Notes: generated from the sequence alone by a model not told the origin. A stretch of 58,805 nt of DNA from Pelagibacterales bacterium SAG-MED23 (GCA_014653935.1 JACWDU010000002.1:1-58805), one strand, 5' to 3'. Positions 27,826-38,175 are shown, counted from the first letter of the stretch. Program-made: numbers and translations.

Positions 27826-28164
27826 TTAGTTTTTCTTTTTAAATTCAATTCCATTATCTTCAAAAAGTTTCGCTAATTCGCCACTTTCGTACATTTCCTT
27901 TATTATATCACAACCACCTATGAACTCATTTTTAACATATAATTGAGGAATTGTTGGCCAATCACTAAAAACTTTAATTCCTTCTCTAAGGTTTTGGTCT
28001 GTTAAAACATTTACACCTTTGAAATTAACTTCAAGTATTTTTAAAATGTTTGTTACAGCCATCGAAAATCCACACTGAGGAGCATCAGGCGTTCCTTTCA
28101 TAAATAAACATACTTCGTTACTTTTTATTTCATTTTTAATTAATTCATTAGTTTGATTATCCAT
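27826..28164 (-). CDS. grxD: Monothiol glutaredoxin, Grx4/GrxD type
   Basis: 112 aa single-domain monothiol glutaredoxin with the CGFS active site (PQCGFSMAV, about residues 30-38), GTPDAP before it, and the glutathione-binding WPTIPQLYV and GGCDI. Such proteins bind a bridged [2Fe-2S] cluster and pass it on. The gene is last in the minus-strand operon, right after bolA, its usual partner. Confidence 0.94.
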   Translation of the reverse strand: MDNQTNELIKNEIKSNEVCLFMKGTPDAPQCGFSMAVTNILKILEVNFKGVNVLTDQNLREGIKVFSDWPTIPQLYVKNEFIGGCDIIKEMYESGELAKLFEDNGIEFKKKN

Positions 28165-28395
28165 TTAGTTCTCCTGTGTTTTAACTGCTAATGCGTGTAA
28201 CTCATTTCCCATTTTGCCTTTAAGAGAATTATATACCATCTTGTGCTGCTGAATTTTACTTTTTCCTGCAAATTGCGACGAAATTACTGTAGCCGAGTAA
28301 TGATTGCCGTCTCCTGCAAGATCTTGAATTTCTATTTTTGCATCAGGAAGCGCTTCTTTAATTAAGCTTTCTATTTCTTTTAAATCCATTGCCAT
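28165..28395 (-). CDS. bolA: BolA family protein
   Basis: 76 aa BolA/IbaG-like protein: IESLIKEALPDAKIEIQDLAGDGNHYSATVIS and the conserved HKMVYNSL helix near the end. BolA proteins form heterodimers with CGFS glutaredoxins for Fe-S trafficking; gene order bolA-grxD supports that pairing here. Its start overlaps the purL stop by one base. Confidence 0.93.
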   Translation of the reverse strand: MAMDLKEIESLIKEALPDAKIEIQDLAGDGNHYSATVISSQFAGKSKIQQHKMVYNSLKGKMGNELHALAVKTQEN

Positions 28396-30590
28396 TAGTT
28401 AACCATATATTCCTTTAGCCATTTTTTATAGCCTTCTTTAATATCGTCAATTGATATTTTTAGATCATTTCCGTAAGTAATCTGATTACTTTCTATTATA
28501 CCCAATTTATCAAAATGGATTGAATCCTTTTTAAGTATTTTTACAACAGTTTCTAGATTTTCTGGCTTTATTTCTATTATATACCTTCCCTGGTCTTCTC
28601 CAAAAAAATACTCAAATTTATTTACTAAACTTTCAGTGGGAAATAATTTTACTCCTTTATCTCCTTTCATGCTCATTTTTGAAACAGCAGTTAAAATTCC
28701 TCCCAAGGAAACATCATGACATGTTTCAATCAAATTCTTATTTTTTAAATTTAAAATACTCATTCCATTTTGTTTTTCATTGAATAAATTAATTTCAGGA
28801 GGTGGGCCTTTTTGATTAGATAAAATATTTTTTGCAAATATTGATTGGTCTAAATGACCCTCCGTTTTTCCAATTACTAGTAGATAGTTTCCATTATTTT
28901 TTAATTCCATTGTAACCATCTGTTTATAATCAGATAGTAGACCTATACCCCCAATAGATGGTGTAGGTTTAATTCCCTTATCTTTTGTCTCATTATAGAA
29001 AGAGACATTTCCTGAAACCACAGGGTAATTTAAATATTTAGAAGCTTCCGTAATTCCTTCAACACATTCAACAAATTCTCCCATATTTTTCTCTTTTTCT
29101 GGGTTTCCAAAATTAAGGCAATTAGTAATAGCTATTGGTTTAGCTCCAACAGCAATCATATTTCTCCAACTTTCACAAACCACTTGCTTGCCTCCTGTTA
29201 ACGGATGAGCATGACAATAAGTTGCCGATGAGTCAACCGCAGCAGCTACAGCTTTATTAGTTCCATGCACTCTTACAACACCTGCGTTACCACCTGGTTT
29301 TTGAATAGTATCACCCATAACCGTATGATCATATTGGTTCCATATCCATTCCTTATCTGCAATGTTTGGGTCAGTTAAAATTTTATTTAAGCAATCACTT
29401 AGTTTTAAAGACTTAAAATCATCTTTTGAAAATTTATTTTCCTTAGGTAATTTAGCTTTTATCCATTTTCGGTCATACATAGGAGCATTTTCAGCTAAAA
29501 AATCTATTGGAATTTCAGCAACTTTTTTATTTTCAAAAAATAATTCTATATTTTTGCTATTTGTGGTTTTTCCAATAACAGCAAAATCTAAGTTCCATTT
29601 ATCAAATATCTTTTTTGCTTCATTTTCTTTTCCTGCCTCTAACACAATCAGCATCCTCTCTTGGCTTTCTGAGAGCATTATTTCATAAGGTGTCATATTT
29701 TCTTCTCTACAAGGAACTTTTGTTAAATCAATTTCAATTCCCAAATCACCTTTGGATGCCATTTCAATACTAGATGAGGTTAGACCAGCAGCACCCATAT
29801 CTTGAATAGAAATGATAGAATTTCCAGCCATAAGCTCAAGACAAGCTTCAAGGAGAAGTTTCTCAGTAAATGGATCACCAACTTGAACTGTTGGTTTTTT
29901 TTCTTCTATTTTATCATCAAAAATAGCTGATGCCATACTTGCACCATGAATACCATCTCTACCAGTTTTTGAACCAACGTAAATAACGGGTTTATTAACT
30001 CCAGCAGCTTTTGAGTAAAATATTTTATTTTTATTAACCAGACCTAACGTCATTGCATTAACTAAAATATTTCCATTATAAGATTCGTCAAAACAAGTTT
30101 GGCCAGCGATAGTTGGAACACCAATGCAATTGCCGTATCCACCAATACCTTTAACAACACCTCTTAATAGATTTCTAGTTTTTTCATGGTCAGTTGAGCC
30201 AAAGTGAATTGAGTTTAAATTAGCAATAGGTCTTGCGCCCATGGTGAATACATCTCTCATAATTCCACCAACGCCTGTTGCTGCACCCTGATAGGGCTCA
30301 ATAAAAGAAGGATGGTTATGGCTTTCTATTTTAAATACAATTGCATCATCATCTTCAATATCAACTACACCAGCATTTTCTCCTGGACCTTGGATAACCT
30401 GATCACCTTTTGTGTGCAATTTTTTAAGATGTCTTCTAGATGATTTATAAGAACAGTGTTCATTCCACATTGCTGAAAAAACACCTAATTCTGTTATATT
30501 TGGAGTTCTCTTTAATAGATCACAGATTTTTTTATATTCATCTTTCTTCAATCCGTGTTCAATTGCTATTTGTTCATTAACTTCATTCAT
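28395..30590 (-). CDS. purL: Phosphoribosylformylglycinamidine synthase subunit PurL (small type)
   Basis: Synthetase subunit of the FGAR amidotransferase, fourth step of purine synthesis. 731 aa, the small PurL form that needs separate PurQ and PurS, both encoded just upstream. [10 protein letters not shown] near residue 45, [21 protein letters not shown] and the second half's [13 protein letters not shown] are typical. It overlaps purQ by one base. Confidence 0.96.
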   Translation of the reverse strand: MNEVNEQIAIEHGLKKDEYKKICDLLKRTPNITELGVFSAMWNEHCSYKSSRRHLKKLHTKGDQVIQGPGENAGVVDIEDDDAIVFKIESHNHPSFIEPYQGAATGVGGIMRDVFTMGARPIANLNSIHFGSTDHEKTRNLLRGVVKGIGGYGNCIGVPTIAGQTCFDESYNGNILVNAMTLGLVNKNKIFYSKAAGVNKPVIYVGSKTGRDGIHGASMASAIFDDKIEEKKPTVQVGDPFTEKLLLEACLELMAGNSIISIQDMGAAGLTSSSIEMASKGDLGIEIDLTKVPCREENMTPYEIMLSESQERMLIVLEAGKENEAKKIFDKWNLDFAVIGKTTNSKNIELFFENKKVAEIPIDFLAENAPMYDRKWIKAKLPKENKFSKDDFKSLKLSDCLNKILTDPNIADKEWIWNQYDHTVMGDTIQKPGGNAGVVRVHGTNKAVAAAVDSSATYCHAHPLTGGKQVVCESWRNMIAVGAKPIAITNCLNFGNPEKEKNMGEFVECVEGITEASKYLNYPVVSGNVSFYNETKDKGIKPTPSIGGIGLLSDYKQMVTMELKNNGNYLLVIGKTEGHLDQSIFAKNILSNQKGPPPEINLFNEKQNGMSILNLKNKNLIETCHDVSLGGILTAVSKMSMKGDKGVKLFPTESLVNKFEYFFGEDQGRYIIEIKPENLETVVKILKKDSIHFDKLGIIESNQITYGNDLKISIDDIKEGYKKWLKEYMVN

Positions 30591-31270
30591 TACATGCTAC
30601 CTATTAAATTATCAAAAAATAATGATCCATCTTCACCAGAGAGATATGGGTCAATCATTCTTTCTGGATGGGGCATCATTCCTAAAATATTTTTGTCTTT
30701 ATTAAATATTCCAGCTATATTTTTTAAAGCACCGTTTGGATTATTTTTTTCATCATCATTTCCTTTATGATCACAATAAGTAACCGCTATTTGACCATTA
30801 TCCTCGATAGATTTTAATTCATCGCTTGAGCAAAAATAATTTCCTTCGTTGTGAGCAATGTGAAGTTCTAAAACATCTTTTTTTATTTTTTCAAAATATT
30901 TATTTTCTTTATTTTTAATTTTTACAAAAACATTTTTACAAATAAAATTTAGGTATTTATTTTGCTGAAGTATTCCGGGCAACAAACCTGTTTCTGTTAG
31001 TATTTGAAAACCATTACAGATACCAAGCACCAATCCTCCAGAATTTGCAAAATCAATTACAGATTTAATAATTCTTGATTTACCAGCAATACTCCCGCAT
31101 CTAAGGTAATCACCGTAGGAGAAACCACCTGGTAATACTATTAAATCACTTTTAGGAATTTCAATATCATTGTGCCAAACCATTTGATTTTCAAAACCAA
31201 ATTTCTTTAAAGCAACATCCATATCTCTATCACAATTTGAACCAGGAAATATAATTACAGATGATTTCAT
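30590..31270 (-). CDS. purQ: Phosphoribosylformylglycinamidine synthase subunit PurQ (glutaminase)
   Basis: Class I glutamine amidotransferase subunit feeding ammonia to PurL, 226 aa. PGSNCDRD at the start, the nucleophile elbow [10 protein letters not shown] (catalytic Cys) and MMPHPER (catalytic His) are intact. Seven bases separate it from purS upstream. Confidence 0.96.
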   Translation of the reverse strand: MKSSVIIFPGSNCDRDMDVALKKFGFENQMVWHNDIEIPKSDLIVLPGGFSYGDYLRCGSIAGKSRIIKSVIDFANSGGLVLGICNGFQILTETGLLPGILQQNKYLNFICKNVFVKIKNKENKYFEKIKKDVLELHIAHNEGNYFCSSDELKSIEDNGQIAVTYCDHKGNDDEKNNPNGALKNIAGIFNKDKNILGMMPHPERMIDPYLSGEDGSLFFDNLIGSM

Positions 31271-31277
31271 TCAGTAG

Positions 31278-31511
31278 TTACAAGATTCTATAATCCTCAA
31301 TAACTAGGTTTGCTAAAAGCTTCTTACACATTTCTTCTACTTGCAATTTAGCTTTACTTTCATCACTCTCATTTACCTCAATATCAAAATATTTACCTTG
31401 TCTTACCTCTGAAACATTATCAAAGGTCATTCCATTTAAAGTTTGTTGTATTGCTTTACCTTGAGGATCAAGCACTCCATTTTTTAAAGTGACTATTACT
31501 TTTATTTTCAT
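31278..31511 (-). CDS. purS: Phosphoribosylformylglycinamidine synthase subunit PurS
   Basis: 77 aa small subunit that bridges PurQ and PurL. Typical start KIKVIVTLKNGVLDPQGKAI and V-rich second strand pair. It overlaps purC by 4 bases (ATGA junction), showing translational coupling. Confidence 0.95.
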   Translation of the reverse strand: MKIKVIVTLKNGVLDPQGKAIQQTLNGMTFDNVSEVRQGKYFDIEVNESDESKAKLQVEEMCKKLLANLVIEDYRIL

Positions 31512-32293
31512 TTTTTCTTAATTTTTACTGCTTTTGGTTTGGGATAAGTTAATGGTCTTATGTTTGACTGTTCATGCAATATATTAAGTCTTATTGCAAC
31601 TTCCTGGTAAGCTTCCACTAAGTTTCCTAAGTTATTTCTAAATCTATCTTTGTCTAGTTTTTTATCTGTTCTCATGTCCCACAGTCTGCATGTATCAGGA
31701 CTGATTTCATCTGCTAATATAACTTCTCTTCTTCCGTCAGTTTCACATCTTCCAAATTCAACTTTAAAATCTACTAATTTAATTCCAACACCTCTAAACA
31801 TCCCCTGAAGAAAATCATTAATTCTTCTGACTTCTTCGTAGATAAAGTCTAACTCAAAAACATCCATCCATTTAAACGCCAGAATATGTTCTCGACTTAC
31901 TAATGGGTCTCCTAAATCATCATTCTTTAAACAATACTCAACTAATGGATAATCAAGTACAGTTCCATCTTCTATTCCCAATCTTTTTGTTAAGGAACCT
32001 GTTGCTATATTTCTTACAACAAATTCAATTGGTATAATTTCAACTAACTTAACAAGCTGTTCTCTCATATTAAGTCTTTTAACTAAATGATTTTTTATTC
32101 CAACATTACTTAATTGAGTTAGAACATGCTCTGAAATTCTATTATTTAAAATTCCTTTACCTTCAATAACGTCTTTCTTTTGATTATTAAAAGCGGTTGC
32201 ATCATCTTTGAAATGTTGAATTACTAAATTTTTATCATTGGTTGCATAAATAATCTTAGCTTTACCCTCGTATAACTTTTTACCTTTTTTCAT
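31508..32293 (-). CDS. purC: SAICAR synthase
   Basis: Phosphoribosylaminoimidazole-succinocarboxamide synthase, 261 aa. The start KKLYEGKAKIIYATND, the middle VVRNIATGSL and LVDFKVEFGR and the end DEISPDTCRLWD are family signatures. It overlaps purB upstream by one base and purS downstream by four. Confidence 0.96.
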   Translation of the reverse strand: MKKGKKLYEGKAKIIYATNDKNLVIQHFKDDATAFNNQKKDVIEGKGILNNRISEHVLTQLSNVGIKNHLVKRLNMREQLVKLVEIIPIEFVVRNIATGSLTKRLGIEDGTVLDYPLVEYCLKNDDLGDPLVSREHILAFKWMDVFELDFIYEEVRRINDFLQGMFRGVGIKLVDFKVEFGRCETDGRREVILADEISPDTCRLWDMRTDKKLDKDRFRNNLGNLVEAYQEVAIRLNILHEQSNIRPLTYPKPKAVKIKKK

Positions 32294-33585
32294 TACTTAA
32301 ATACCCTGTTAAAAATTAAATTAACATTCTTAAAGTGTGAGGAATAATCAAATATTTTTTTCATTTTTTTACTTGATATCCTAGATGTAATGCTATTGTC
32401 ATTCATCACAACATCTAAAAGGTTAAGATTATCTGCTATGCATTTTTTGGCATGAGCTTGCACTAATCTATAAGAGTTTTCTCTAGTTAAACCTGATTTA
32501 GTTAGTTCTAACATCAACTCTTGGGAGAAAATGGTACCCTTTGTTATATTAAGATTATTGAGCATTTTGTTTGGATAAACGATCATTTTATCCAACAAGT
32601 TCGCTAGTCTTACTAATGCAAAATCTAATGTTATATTTGCATCTGGTCCAATATTTCTTTCAACACTTGAATGTGAGATATCCCTTTCATGCCACAAAGC
32701 AATATTCTCCAACGCTGGCATCGTATAGCTTCTAACCATTCTAGCTAGTCCCGTTAAGTTTTCACTTAATATCGGATTTTTTTTATGTGGCATTGCACTT
32801 GAACCTTTTTGTTTTTTTGAGAAAAACTCCTGTAATTCATAAACCTCAGTTCTTTGCAAATGTCTTATTTCTGTTGAAACTCTTTCAATTGATCCAGCTA
32901 TAATTCCTAAAACTGAGAAGTAATAAGCATGTCTATCCCTTGGAATAACTTGAGAAGATATAGGTTCAACTTTTAATCCTAGTTTTTTAGCAACATGTTT
33001 CTCTACATTGGGATTAATGTTGGCAAATGTGCCAACAGCACCAGATATCGCGCATGTTGAGATTTCATCTATTGCACTAATTAATCTTTTTCTATTTCTT
33101 TTAAACTCCTCATAGAAAGACGCTAATTTAAGTCCAAAAGTAATTGGTTCTGCATGAATACCATGGCTTCTACCCATACATGGTGTAAATTTGTATTTTT
33201 TCGCTTTAGATTTTAAAACTTTTAAAATTTGATCAATATCTTTTACTAAAATTTTACCAGACTGAACTAATTGAATGTTAAAACTTGTATCCACCACGTC
33301 TGATGACGTCATTCCTTGGTGTAAATATCTTGCTTTAATTCCAACTTTTTCAGTAACAGAGGTTAGAAAAGCTATCACGTCATGTTTAACTTTAGCTTCA
33401 ATATTGTGAATTCTTTTAACATTAATTTTAGCTTTTTTCCTAACTGCACTTGCGACACCTTTTGGAATAGTTCCTAATTTTTCCATTCCTTCTGCTGCAG
33501 CAATCTCTAAATCTAACCAGATTTGATATTTATTATGTTCGGACCAGATATCCGTAAGTTCTTTTCTAGAGTATCTTGTTATCAT
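32293..33585 (-). CDS. purB: Adenylosuccinate lyase
   Basis: Fumarase/aspartase superfamily lyase acting at two purine steps, 430 aa. The signature GSSAMPHKKNP (mobile catalytic loop) is present near residue 262, HDVIAFLT near 68 and TSSDVVDT near 93, carrying the other active-site residues. Its start overlaps the map stop by one base. Confidence 0.96.
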   Translation of the reverse strand: MITRYSRKELTDIWSEHNKYQIWLDLEIAAAEGMEKLGTIPKGVASAVRKKAKINVKRIHNIEAKVKHDVIAFLTSVTEKVGIKARYLHQGMTSSDVVDTSFNIQLVQSGKILVKDIDQILKVLKSKAKKYKFTPCMGRSHGIHAEPITFGLKLASFYEEFKRNRKRLISAIDEISTCAISGAVGTFANINPNVEKHVAKKLGLKVEPISSQVIPRDRHAYYFSVLGIIAGSIERVSTEIRHLQRTEVYELQEFFSKKQKGSSAMPHKKNPILSENLTGLARMVRSYTMPALENIALWHERDISHSSVERNIGPDANITLDFALVRLANLLDKMIVYPNKMLNNLNITKGTIFSQELMLELTKSGLTRENSYRLVQAHAKKCIADNLNLLDVVMNDNSITSRISSKKMKKIFDYSSHFKNVNLIFNRVFK

Positions 33586-34355
33586 TAATTATATGGAGGC
33601 CTCTTATAACCTTTAACAGATTCTGTAAAAATTTCATAAGAGTCTTCTGTTATTCCTATAGTATGCTCAAATTGTGCCGATAAAGACTTATCCTTTGTAA
33701 CTGCTGTCCACCCATCATTAAGTACTTTTACATCTAATTTACCAACATTTATCATAGGTTCTATTGTAAATGTCATGCCAGGTGTTAATTCGTTTCCAGT
33801 ATTTTTCTTACCATAATGAAGAATGTTAGGTCGTTCGTGAAAAGTGTTACTAATACCGTGGCCACAGAAATCTCTTACTACTGAAAAACCTCTTTCTTCA
33901 ACAAAGGATTGAATTTCATAACCAATATCGCCTAATTTAATACCAGGTTTTAAAATTTTTATTCCTTTCATCATAGACTCGTAGGTTGTCTCAATTAAGT
34001 TTTTTGCTTTTACTGGAATTTCTCCAATAGTAAACATCCTACTTGTGTCCCCATAGTACTCATTAACTATTGCTGTTACATCTATGTTTACTGCGTCACC
34101 TTCATTTAAAACTCTATCGGATGGAATACCATGACAAACAACATGGTTTAAAGATGTACATAAAGATTTTTTAAAACCTCTGTAGTATAATGGAGCAGAG
34201 TGACCACCATTATCTCTTATGAATTCATATCCTAATTGATCAATTCTATCCGTTGTAACACCTGCTTTAACCTCTTCGGTTAACATGTCTAAAGTTTTTG
34301 ATGCAAGTTTCCCAGCAATTCTCATTTTTTCAAATTTTTCTGAATAATTATTCAT
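33585..34355 (-). CDS. map: Type I methionine aminopeptidase
   Basis: Removes initiator methionine from nascent proteins. 256 aa, type Ia without extra domains. Metal ligands are in VNIDVTAIVNEYYGDTSR (two Asp), CGHGI (His), FTIEPMI (Glu) and FEHTIGIT (His, Glu). Placed inside the purine operon between sfsA (8-base overlap) and purB. Confidence 0.95.
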   Translation of the reverse strand: MNNYSEKFEKMRIAGKLASKTLDMLTEEVKAGVTTDRIDQLGYEFIRDNGGHSAPLYYRGFKKSLCTSLNHVVCHGIPSDRVLNEGDAVNIDVTAIVNEYYGDTSRMFTIGEIPVKAKNLIETTYESMMKGIKILKPGIKLGDIGYEIQSFVEERGFSVVRDFCGHGISNTFHERPNILHYGKKNTGNELTPGMTFTIEPMINVGKLDVKVLNDGWTAVTKDKSLSAQFEHTIGITEDSYEIFTESVKGYKRPPYN

Positions 34356-35034
34356 CTATAATTTTTATTTTCTTTTCAATTTTTATTTCTTTAGAATTTA
34401 AACTACACCTGTAAGCAAGAAAGCTTACTCCAGATTTTTTAGCTTCTAAATATTCTTTATAATAAGTAGAGTCTATATCTTTTGCTATTCTAAAATTATT
34501 TATACCCTGAATTTGAGTTAAAAATAAGACATAAGGTTTATATCCTTTTTTAATAGATTCCTTTAATTTTAGAAGATGTTTTGTACCTCTTGAGGTAACA
34601 GCATCTGGAAATTCAGCCAAATCATTTTCTCTCATTAACGTTGTATTCTTTACTTCTAATATTTTCTTATCACATAAAAAGTCAAATCTTGTGTCATCAG
34701 AATATTTAAACTCTGCTCTGATATTTTTAATCGTACTAAATTCTTTAATTAATTTATTCTCTAAGGCATGTTCGACAATTCTATTCGCTCTATGAGTATT
34801 TACTCCAATTATTCTTTTTTTTACCTTTATCATCTCAAGAGTAAATTTTAATTTACGTTTTGAATCATTGTGTTCACTTATCCAAGCGTCATTTCCTTGA
34901 TCCAATAAACCCATCATAGAGCCTGTATTTGGACAGTGTGCCACGACAGTTTTATTATTTACTTCTATATCTGTGAAAAATCTCTTATATCTCCGGATTA
35001 ATTTGCCTTTTAATAAAGTGTTGGTAAATTTCAT
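34348..35034 (-). CDS. sfsA: SfsA family DNA/RNA nuclease-like protein
   Basis: 228 aa, first gene of the long minus-strand operon. GKLIRRYKRFFTDIE at the start gives an OB-like domain; the C-terminal part has FDFLCDKKILEVKNTTL, the PD-(D/E)XK-like core, and FPDAVTSRGTKHL. SfsA was named for sugar-fermentation stimulation and has reported nuclease activity; its cellular role is unclear. Its start is 22 bases from the start of the cinA-like gene on the other strand. Confidence 0.9.
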   Translation of the reverse strand: MKFTNTLLKGKLIRRYKRFFTDIEVNNKTVVAHCPNTGSMMGLLDQGNDAWISEHNDSKRKLKFTLEMIKVKKRIIGVNTHRANRIVEHALENKLIKEFSTIKNIRAEFKYSDDTRFDFLCDKKILEVKNTTLMRENDLAEFPDAVTSRGTKHLLKLKESIKKGYKPYVLFLTQIQGINNFRIAKDIDSTYYKEYLEAKKSGVSFLAYRCSLNSKEIKIEKKIKIIDE

Positions 35035-35056
35035 ACAATTTTATTTATATTTAGAA

Positions 35057-35809
35057 ATGACTAATAAAAAAGAAATATCTGCATCAATTATAATCATAGG
35101 TAATGAGGTATTATCAGGCAGAACAAAAGATTTAAATACAAGTGCACTTGCAACTTGGTTAAATTCTCTAGGTATTACAGTAGGCGAGGTGAGAGTAATC
35201 CCAGACATTGAGCAAACAATAATTGATACGGTTCATGAATTAAGAGTTAAATATAGCTATGTGTTTACCACAGGCGGTATTGGACCAACCCATGATGATA
35301 TTACTGCAGAATCAATTTCAAAAGCTTTCAATATTGAATATGGCTTTCACAAAGAAGCATTTGCTATTTTAGAAAAATATTATGAACCAGGAAATTTTAA
35401 TGATGGTAGACAGAAAATGGCAAAGATGCCAGTTTCAGCAAACCTAATTTTAAATCCATCAAGTGGTGCTCCCGGATTTTATGTAGAAAATGTTTTTTCT
35501 CTACCAGGGGTTCCATCAATATTAAAAGCAATGATTGGTGGATTAAATAATGTCTTAGTTGGAGGAGATCCAATTCTAAGTAAAACAATTAATTTAAGAA
35601 CTTATGAAAGTGAAATTGCTAGTTCCTTAACCGATGTTCAAGATAACAATAAAGATGTAGAAATTGGAAGCTATCCTTTTTTTAGACAAGGTAAATTGGG
35701 TGTCTCAATTGTATTAAGATCTAAAGATCAGGATAAAATTGATCTATGTAACTCATTAATTCTTGAATTTGTAAAAGCAAAAAATATTGAAGTTGTTGAA
35801 TTAGAGTAA
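35057..35809 (+). CDS. CinA N-terminal (molybdopterin-binding-like) domain protein
   Basis: 250 aa, only the COG1058 MoaB/Mog-like part of CinA; the C-terminal nicotinamide-nucleotide deamidase domain is missing. IIIIGNEVLSGRTKDLNT, FTTGGIGPTHDDIT and SLPGVPSILKAM are the family blocks. CinA N-domains hydrolyse ADP-ribose or NADH derivatives in some species. ATG 35057 puts the protein start just before the first strand; the frame is open back into sfsA (ATG 34973), but those 28 codons are not family-like. Confidence 0.87.
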   Translation: MTNKKEISASIIIIGNEVLSGRTKDLNTSALATWLNSLGITVGEVRVIPDIEQTIIDTVHELRVKYSYVFTTGGIGPTHDDITAESISKAFNIEYGFHKEAFAILEKYYEPGNFNDGRQKMAKMPVSANLILNPSSGAPGFYVENVFSLPGVPSILKAMIGGLNNVLVGGDPILSKTINLRTYESEIASSLTDVQDNNKDVEIGSYPFFRQGKLGVSIVLRSKDQDKIDLCNSLILEFVKAKNIEVVELE

Positions 35810-36216
35810 TGTTGTATTTTGCTTACGGAAGTAATCTTAATCTTTTTCAAATGAAGCGGAGGTGTAAAGATTCTGTTTTCTTAAAAAAATACGAACTTAA
35901 AGATTACAGATTAAATTTTAGAAGCAAATATAGAGCTGCAGATATAGAAAAGAGTAAAAATTCTTTAGTTCCTGGTGCTTTATTTGAAATATCAAAAAGT
36001 GATGAAAAAAAATTGGACGTCTATGAAGATTATCCAATTCTTTACAAAAAACTTTATTTTACCTATTACAATAAAACAGTGATGACTTACATCATGGTTA
36101 ATAAAACAGAATTTAGATATCCAACTGAAAGATATTTAAATGTTGTTAAAAGAGGATACAAAGATTGTAAGTTAGATACTAAATACTTAAAAATAGCCCT
36201 TCAACCAGTTAAGTAA
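35809..36216 (+). CDS. Gamma-glutamylcyclotransferase-like (AIG2/GGCT) protein
   Basis: 135 aa with the GGCT start YFAYGSNLN (residues 3-11), the LVPGALFEI strand, and a Glu-containing KLDVYEDYP where the catalytic acid is expected. Enzymes of this fold release 5-oxoproline from gamma-glutamyl amines or peptides. ATG overlaps the previous stop (TAATG). Confidence 0.85.
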   Translation: MLYFAYGSNLNLFQMKRRCKDSVFLKKYELKDYRLNFRSKYRAADIEKSKNSLVPGALFEISKSDEKKLDVYEDYPILYKKLYFTYYNKTVMTYIMVNKTEFRYPTERYLNVVKRGYKDCKLDTKYLKIALQPVK

Positions 36217-36903
36217 ATGCTATCAAAAAAACAAATATTTAATAAAGGAATATTGGCTGTTGCCCCTCACATGTTTTCAGTAATTCCTTTTGGAATTGTA
36301 TGTGGAGCAATTGGTATTGAGCTAGGTTTTAGTCCAGTATTAGTTTATGCGATGTCTATCATTATTTTTGGAGGCGCTTCTCAAATTGTCTTTTTACAAC
36401 TTCTATCTGGTGGAGCTTCAGCATTAATTGCTGTAACTTCAGTTGGAGTAATTAATTCTAGACACTTATTATATGGTGCTGTTTTATCTGAATACTTAGA
36501 AAAACTCTCATTTATTAAAAAGCTTTTGATATCTTATTTAGTTGTAGACCAGGGGTTTGCAGAATCTAATAAGTTCTTTCAAAAAAATAAATATGAAACT
36601 CATCTTCATTATCATTTATTAGGAAGTGGAGGAACCTTATGGGTTTGTTGGCAGATATCTACATTAGCTGGAATAATTCTTGGCTCATTTGTACCAGAAG
36701 AATTAGGATTGAAATTTGCAGTTCCTTTAACTTTTATCGCAATTGTTGTTCAAGATATTAAAAAATTAGATCATGTAATAGTTATGATTACGTGTGGATT
36801 AAGTTCTTTATTATTTTTTGATGCACCCTTTAAATCATACATAATCATTTCACCTATAATTGCATTGTTTGTTGCTGCATTGGTTTTGAGGCTAAAAAAA
36901 TGA
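36217..36903 (+). CDS. azlC: AzlC family branched-chain amino acid exporter, large subunit
   Basis: 228 aa polytopic membrane protein of the LIV-E/AzlC family; IPFGIVCGAIGIELGFSP and FGGASQIVFLQLL are diagnostic. Together with AzlD it is expected to export branched-chain or related amino acids. Overlaps azlD by 4 bases (ATGA). Confidence 0.9.
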   Translation: MLSKKQIFNKGILAVAPHMFSVIPFGIVCGAIGIELGFSPVLVYAMSIIIFGGASQIVFLQLLSGGASALIAVTSVGVINSRHLLYGAVLSEYLEKLSFIKKLLISYLVVDQGFAESNKFFQKNKYETHLHYHLLGSGGTLWVCWQISTLAGIILGSFVPEELGLKFAVPLTFIAIVVQDIKKLDHVIVMITCGLSSLLFFDAPFKSYIIISPIIALFVAALVLRLKK

Positions 36904-37211
36904 CTTGGTTTACAATTATAATTGCAGGAATAATTACTTATTGTATGAGAATGACTATGGTTGCTTTAGTAGATAGAGATCTTTTAGGAGAACGAGTAAA
37001 AGCAGTTTTAGCTTATGTACCATCAGCCGTATTTCCAGCAATAATATTTCCTGGAATATTTATTAATGATTATGGAATGTTTATAGAAATGAATGATCCT
37101 AAAATTTTTGGTGCAATAGTTGCTATACTAGTTGGTTATTTTTCAAGAAATGTAATAGCTACTATAATATCTGGGCTATTTTCATATTGGATTATTATAT
37201 TTTTATTATAA
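36900..37211 (+). CDS. azlD: AzlD family branched-chain amino acid exporter, small subunit
   Basis: 103 aa, about four membrane helices. TYCMRMTMVALVDRDL and YVPSAVFPAIIFPGIF match the AzlD family. Works with AzlC as a two-subunit exporter; their ATGA overlap implies coupled, equal synthesis. Confidence 0.88.
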   Translation: MTWFTIIIAGIITYCMRMTMVALVDRDLLGERVKAVLAYVPSAVFPAIIFPGIFINDYGMFIEMNDPKIFGAIVAILVGYFSRNVIATIISGLFSYWIIIFLL

Positions 37212-37220
37212 GATTTATCT

Positions 37221-38120
37221 ATGAGTATCACCATATCAGAGAGTAATTTCTACAAAAAGAACGGCTACTTATTAAAAGATCAACTTATCTCAAATAAAGA
37301 TATCAATAAGTTAAATGGTTTAATTAATAAAATTGTAACCAAAGAAAAGAACAGTAGAAAAAAGGTTAAAGATCAAGGTGGCACTCAAAGTTACAACAAT
37401 TACCATTTTGTATTTAATAATAACTCATCGAAAAATAAAGAAATATTAAGATTAAATAACCCTCAAAATAACAATAAATTATTTTATGATTTATCGAGAA
37501 ATAAAAAGATTATTGATATTGTTAAAAAGCTTATTGGTGGAACAGTAAGATTTCATCTTGGTAAATTAAACTTTAAGTTACCTAATAAGAAAAAAGGTAG
37601 CTTGGTTGAATGGCATCAGGACTTTGCTTTTTATCCTCATACAAATGATGATTTAATTACAGTAGGTATTTATCTTGAGGATTGTGATGAAAAAAATGGT
37701 CCCTTAAAAGTTATTAAGGGCTCTCATAAAAAAGAATTATTTAGTCATCATAGCAATGATAATTACTTTGTAGGTAAAATTAATACTAAAAAAAACAAAA
37801 TTAATTTAAAAAAATCAGTTTCTTTGACTGGAAAAGCAGGTTCAGTTGCTTTCTTTCATTGTCGAACTATTCATGGTTCAGGTTTAAATCATACTAATGG
37901 TTCAAGACCTCTGATACTATTTGGTTATAGAGCATGTGATGCGTGGCCTATTATTAATGATGGTAATCCACATCCAGAGACAAATTTTGAAAATTATGAT
38001 AAAAATATTATTTATGGAAAAAAATCAATAGTCCCAAGATGTACAGATGTACCTGTAATTATTCCATTACCTAAAAAGAAACACTACGTTTCTATTTATC
38101 AGCTTCAGAAAAGTAATTAA
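37221..38120 (+). CDS. Phytanoyl-CoA dioxygenase (PhyH) family protein
   Basis: Fe(II)/2-oxoglutarate-dependent dioxygenase fold, 299 aa. The metal triad is visible: WHQDFAFYPH (His-x-Asp, about residue 131) and the distal His in FFHCRTIHGSGLNHT, with the 2-oxoglutarate-binding Arg in GSRPLILFGYR. Substrate unknown; members act on lipids, osmolytes such as ectoine, or halogenated and N/P-containing small molecules. Confidence 0.87.
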   Translation: MSITISESNFYKKNGYLLKDQLISNKDINKLNGLINKIVTKEKNSRKKVKDQGGTQSYNNYHFVFNNNSSKNKEILRLNNPQNNNKLFYDLSRNKKIIDIVKKLIGGTVRFHLGKLNFKLPNKKKGSLVEWHQDFAFYPHTNDDLITVGIYLEDCDEKNGPLKVIKGSHKKELFSHHSNDNYFVGKINTKKNKINLKKSVSLTGKAGSVAFFHCRTIHGSGLNHTNGSRPLILFGYRACDAWPIINDGNPHPETNFENYDKNIIYGKKSIVPRCTDVPVIIPLPKKKHYVSIYQLQKSN

Positions 38121-38173
38121 AATATTAGCCCGAATAGACTAAGTATAAGTAGGGCTTCCATTCCAACAAACAT
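38117..38173 (-). CDS. Possible 18-aa hydrophobic micro-ORF
   Basis: ATG at 38173 reads MFVGMEALLILSLFGLIF, then TAA, a single hydrophobic helix. It begins 2 bases after the stop of the 46-aa minus-strand ORF (38316-38176). Its frame extends upstream as KFNPYNQKILD, so the two could be pieces of one frameshifted gene. Very short, so weakly supported. Confidence 0.2.
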   Translation of the reverse strand: MFVGMEALLILSLFGLIF

Positions 38174-38175
38174 AT

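Noticed and set aside
34973..35056. Longer N-terminus for the CinA-like protein
   Set aside because: The extra 28 codons overlap sfsA and precede the conserved start; ATG 35057 matches the family.
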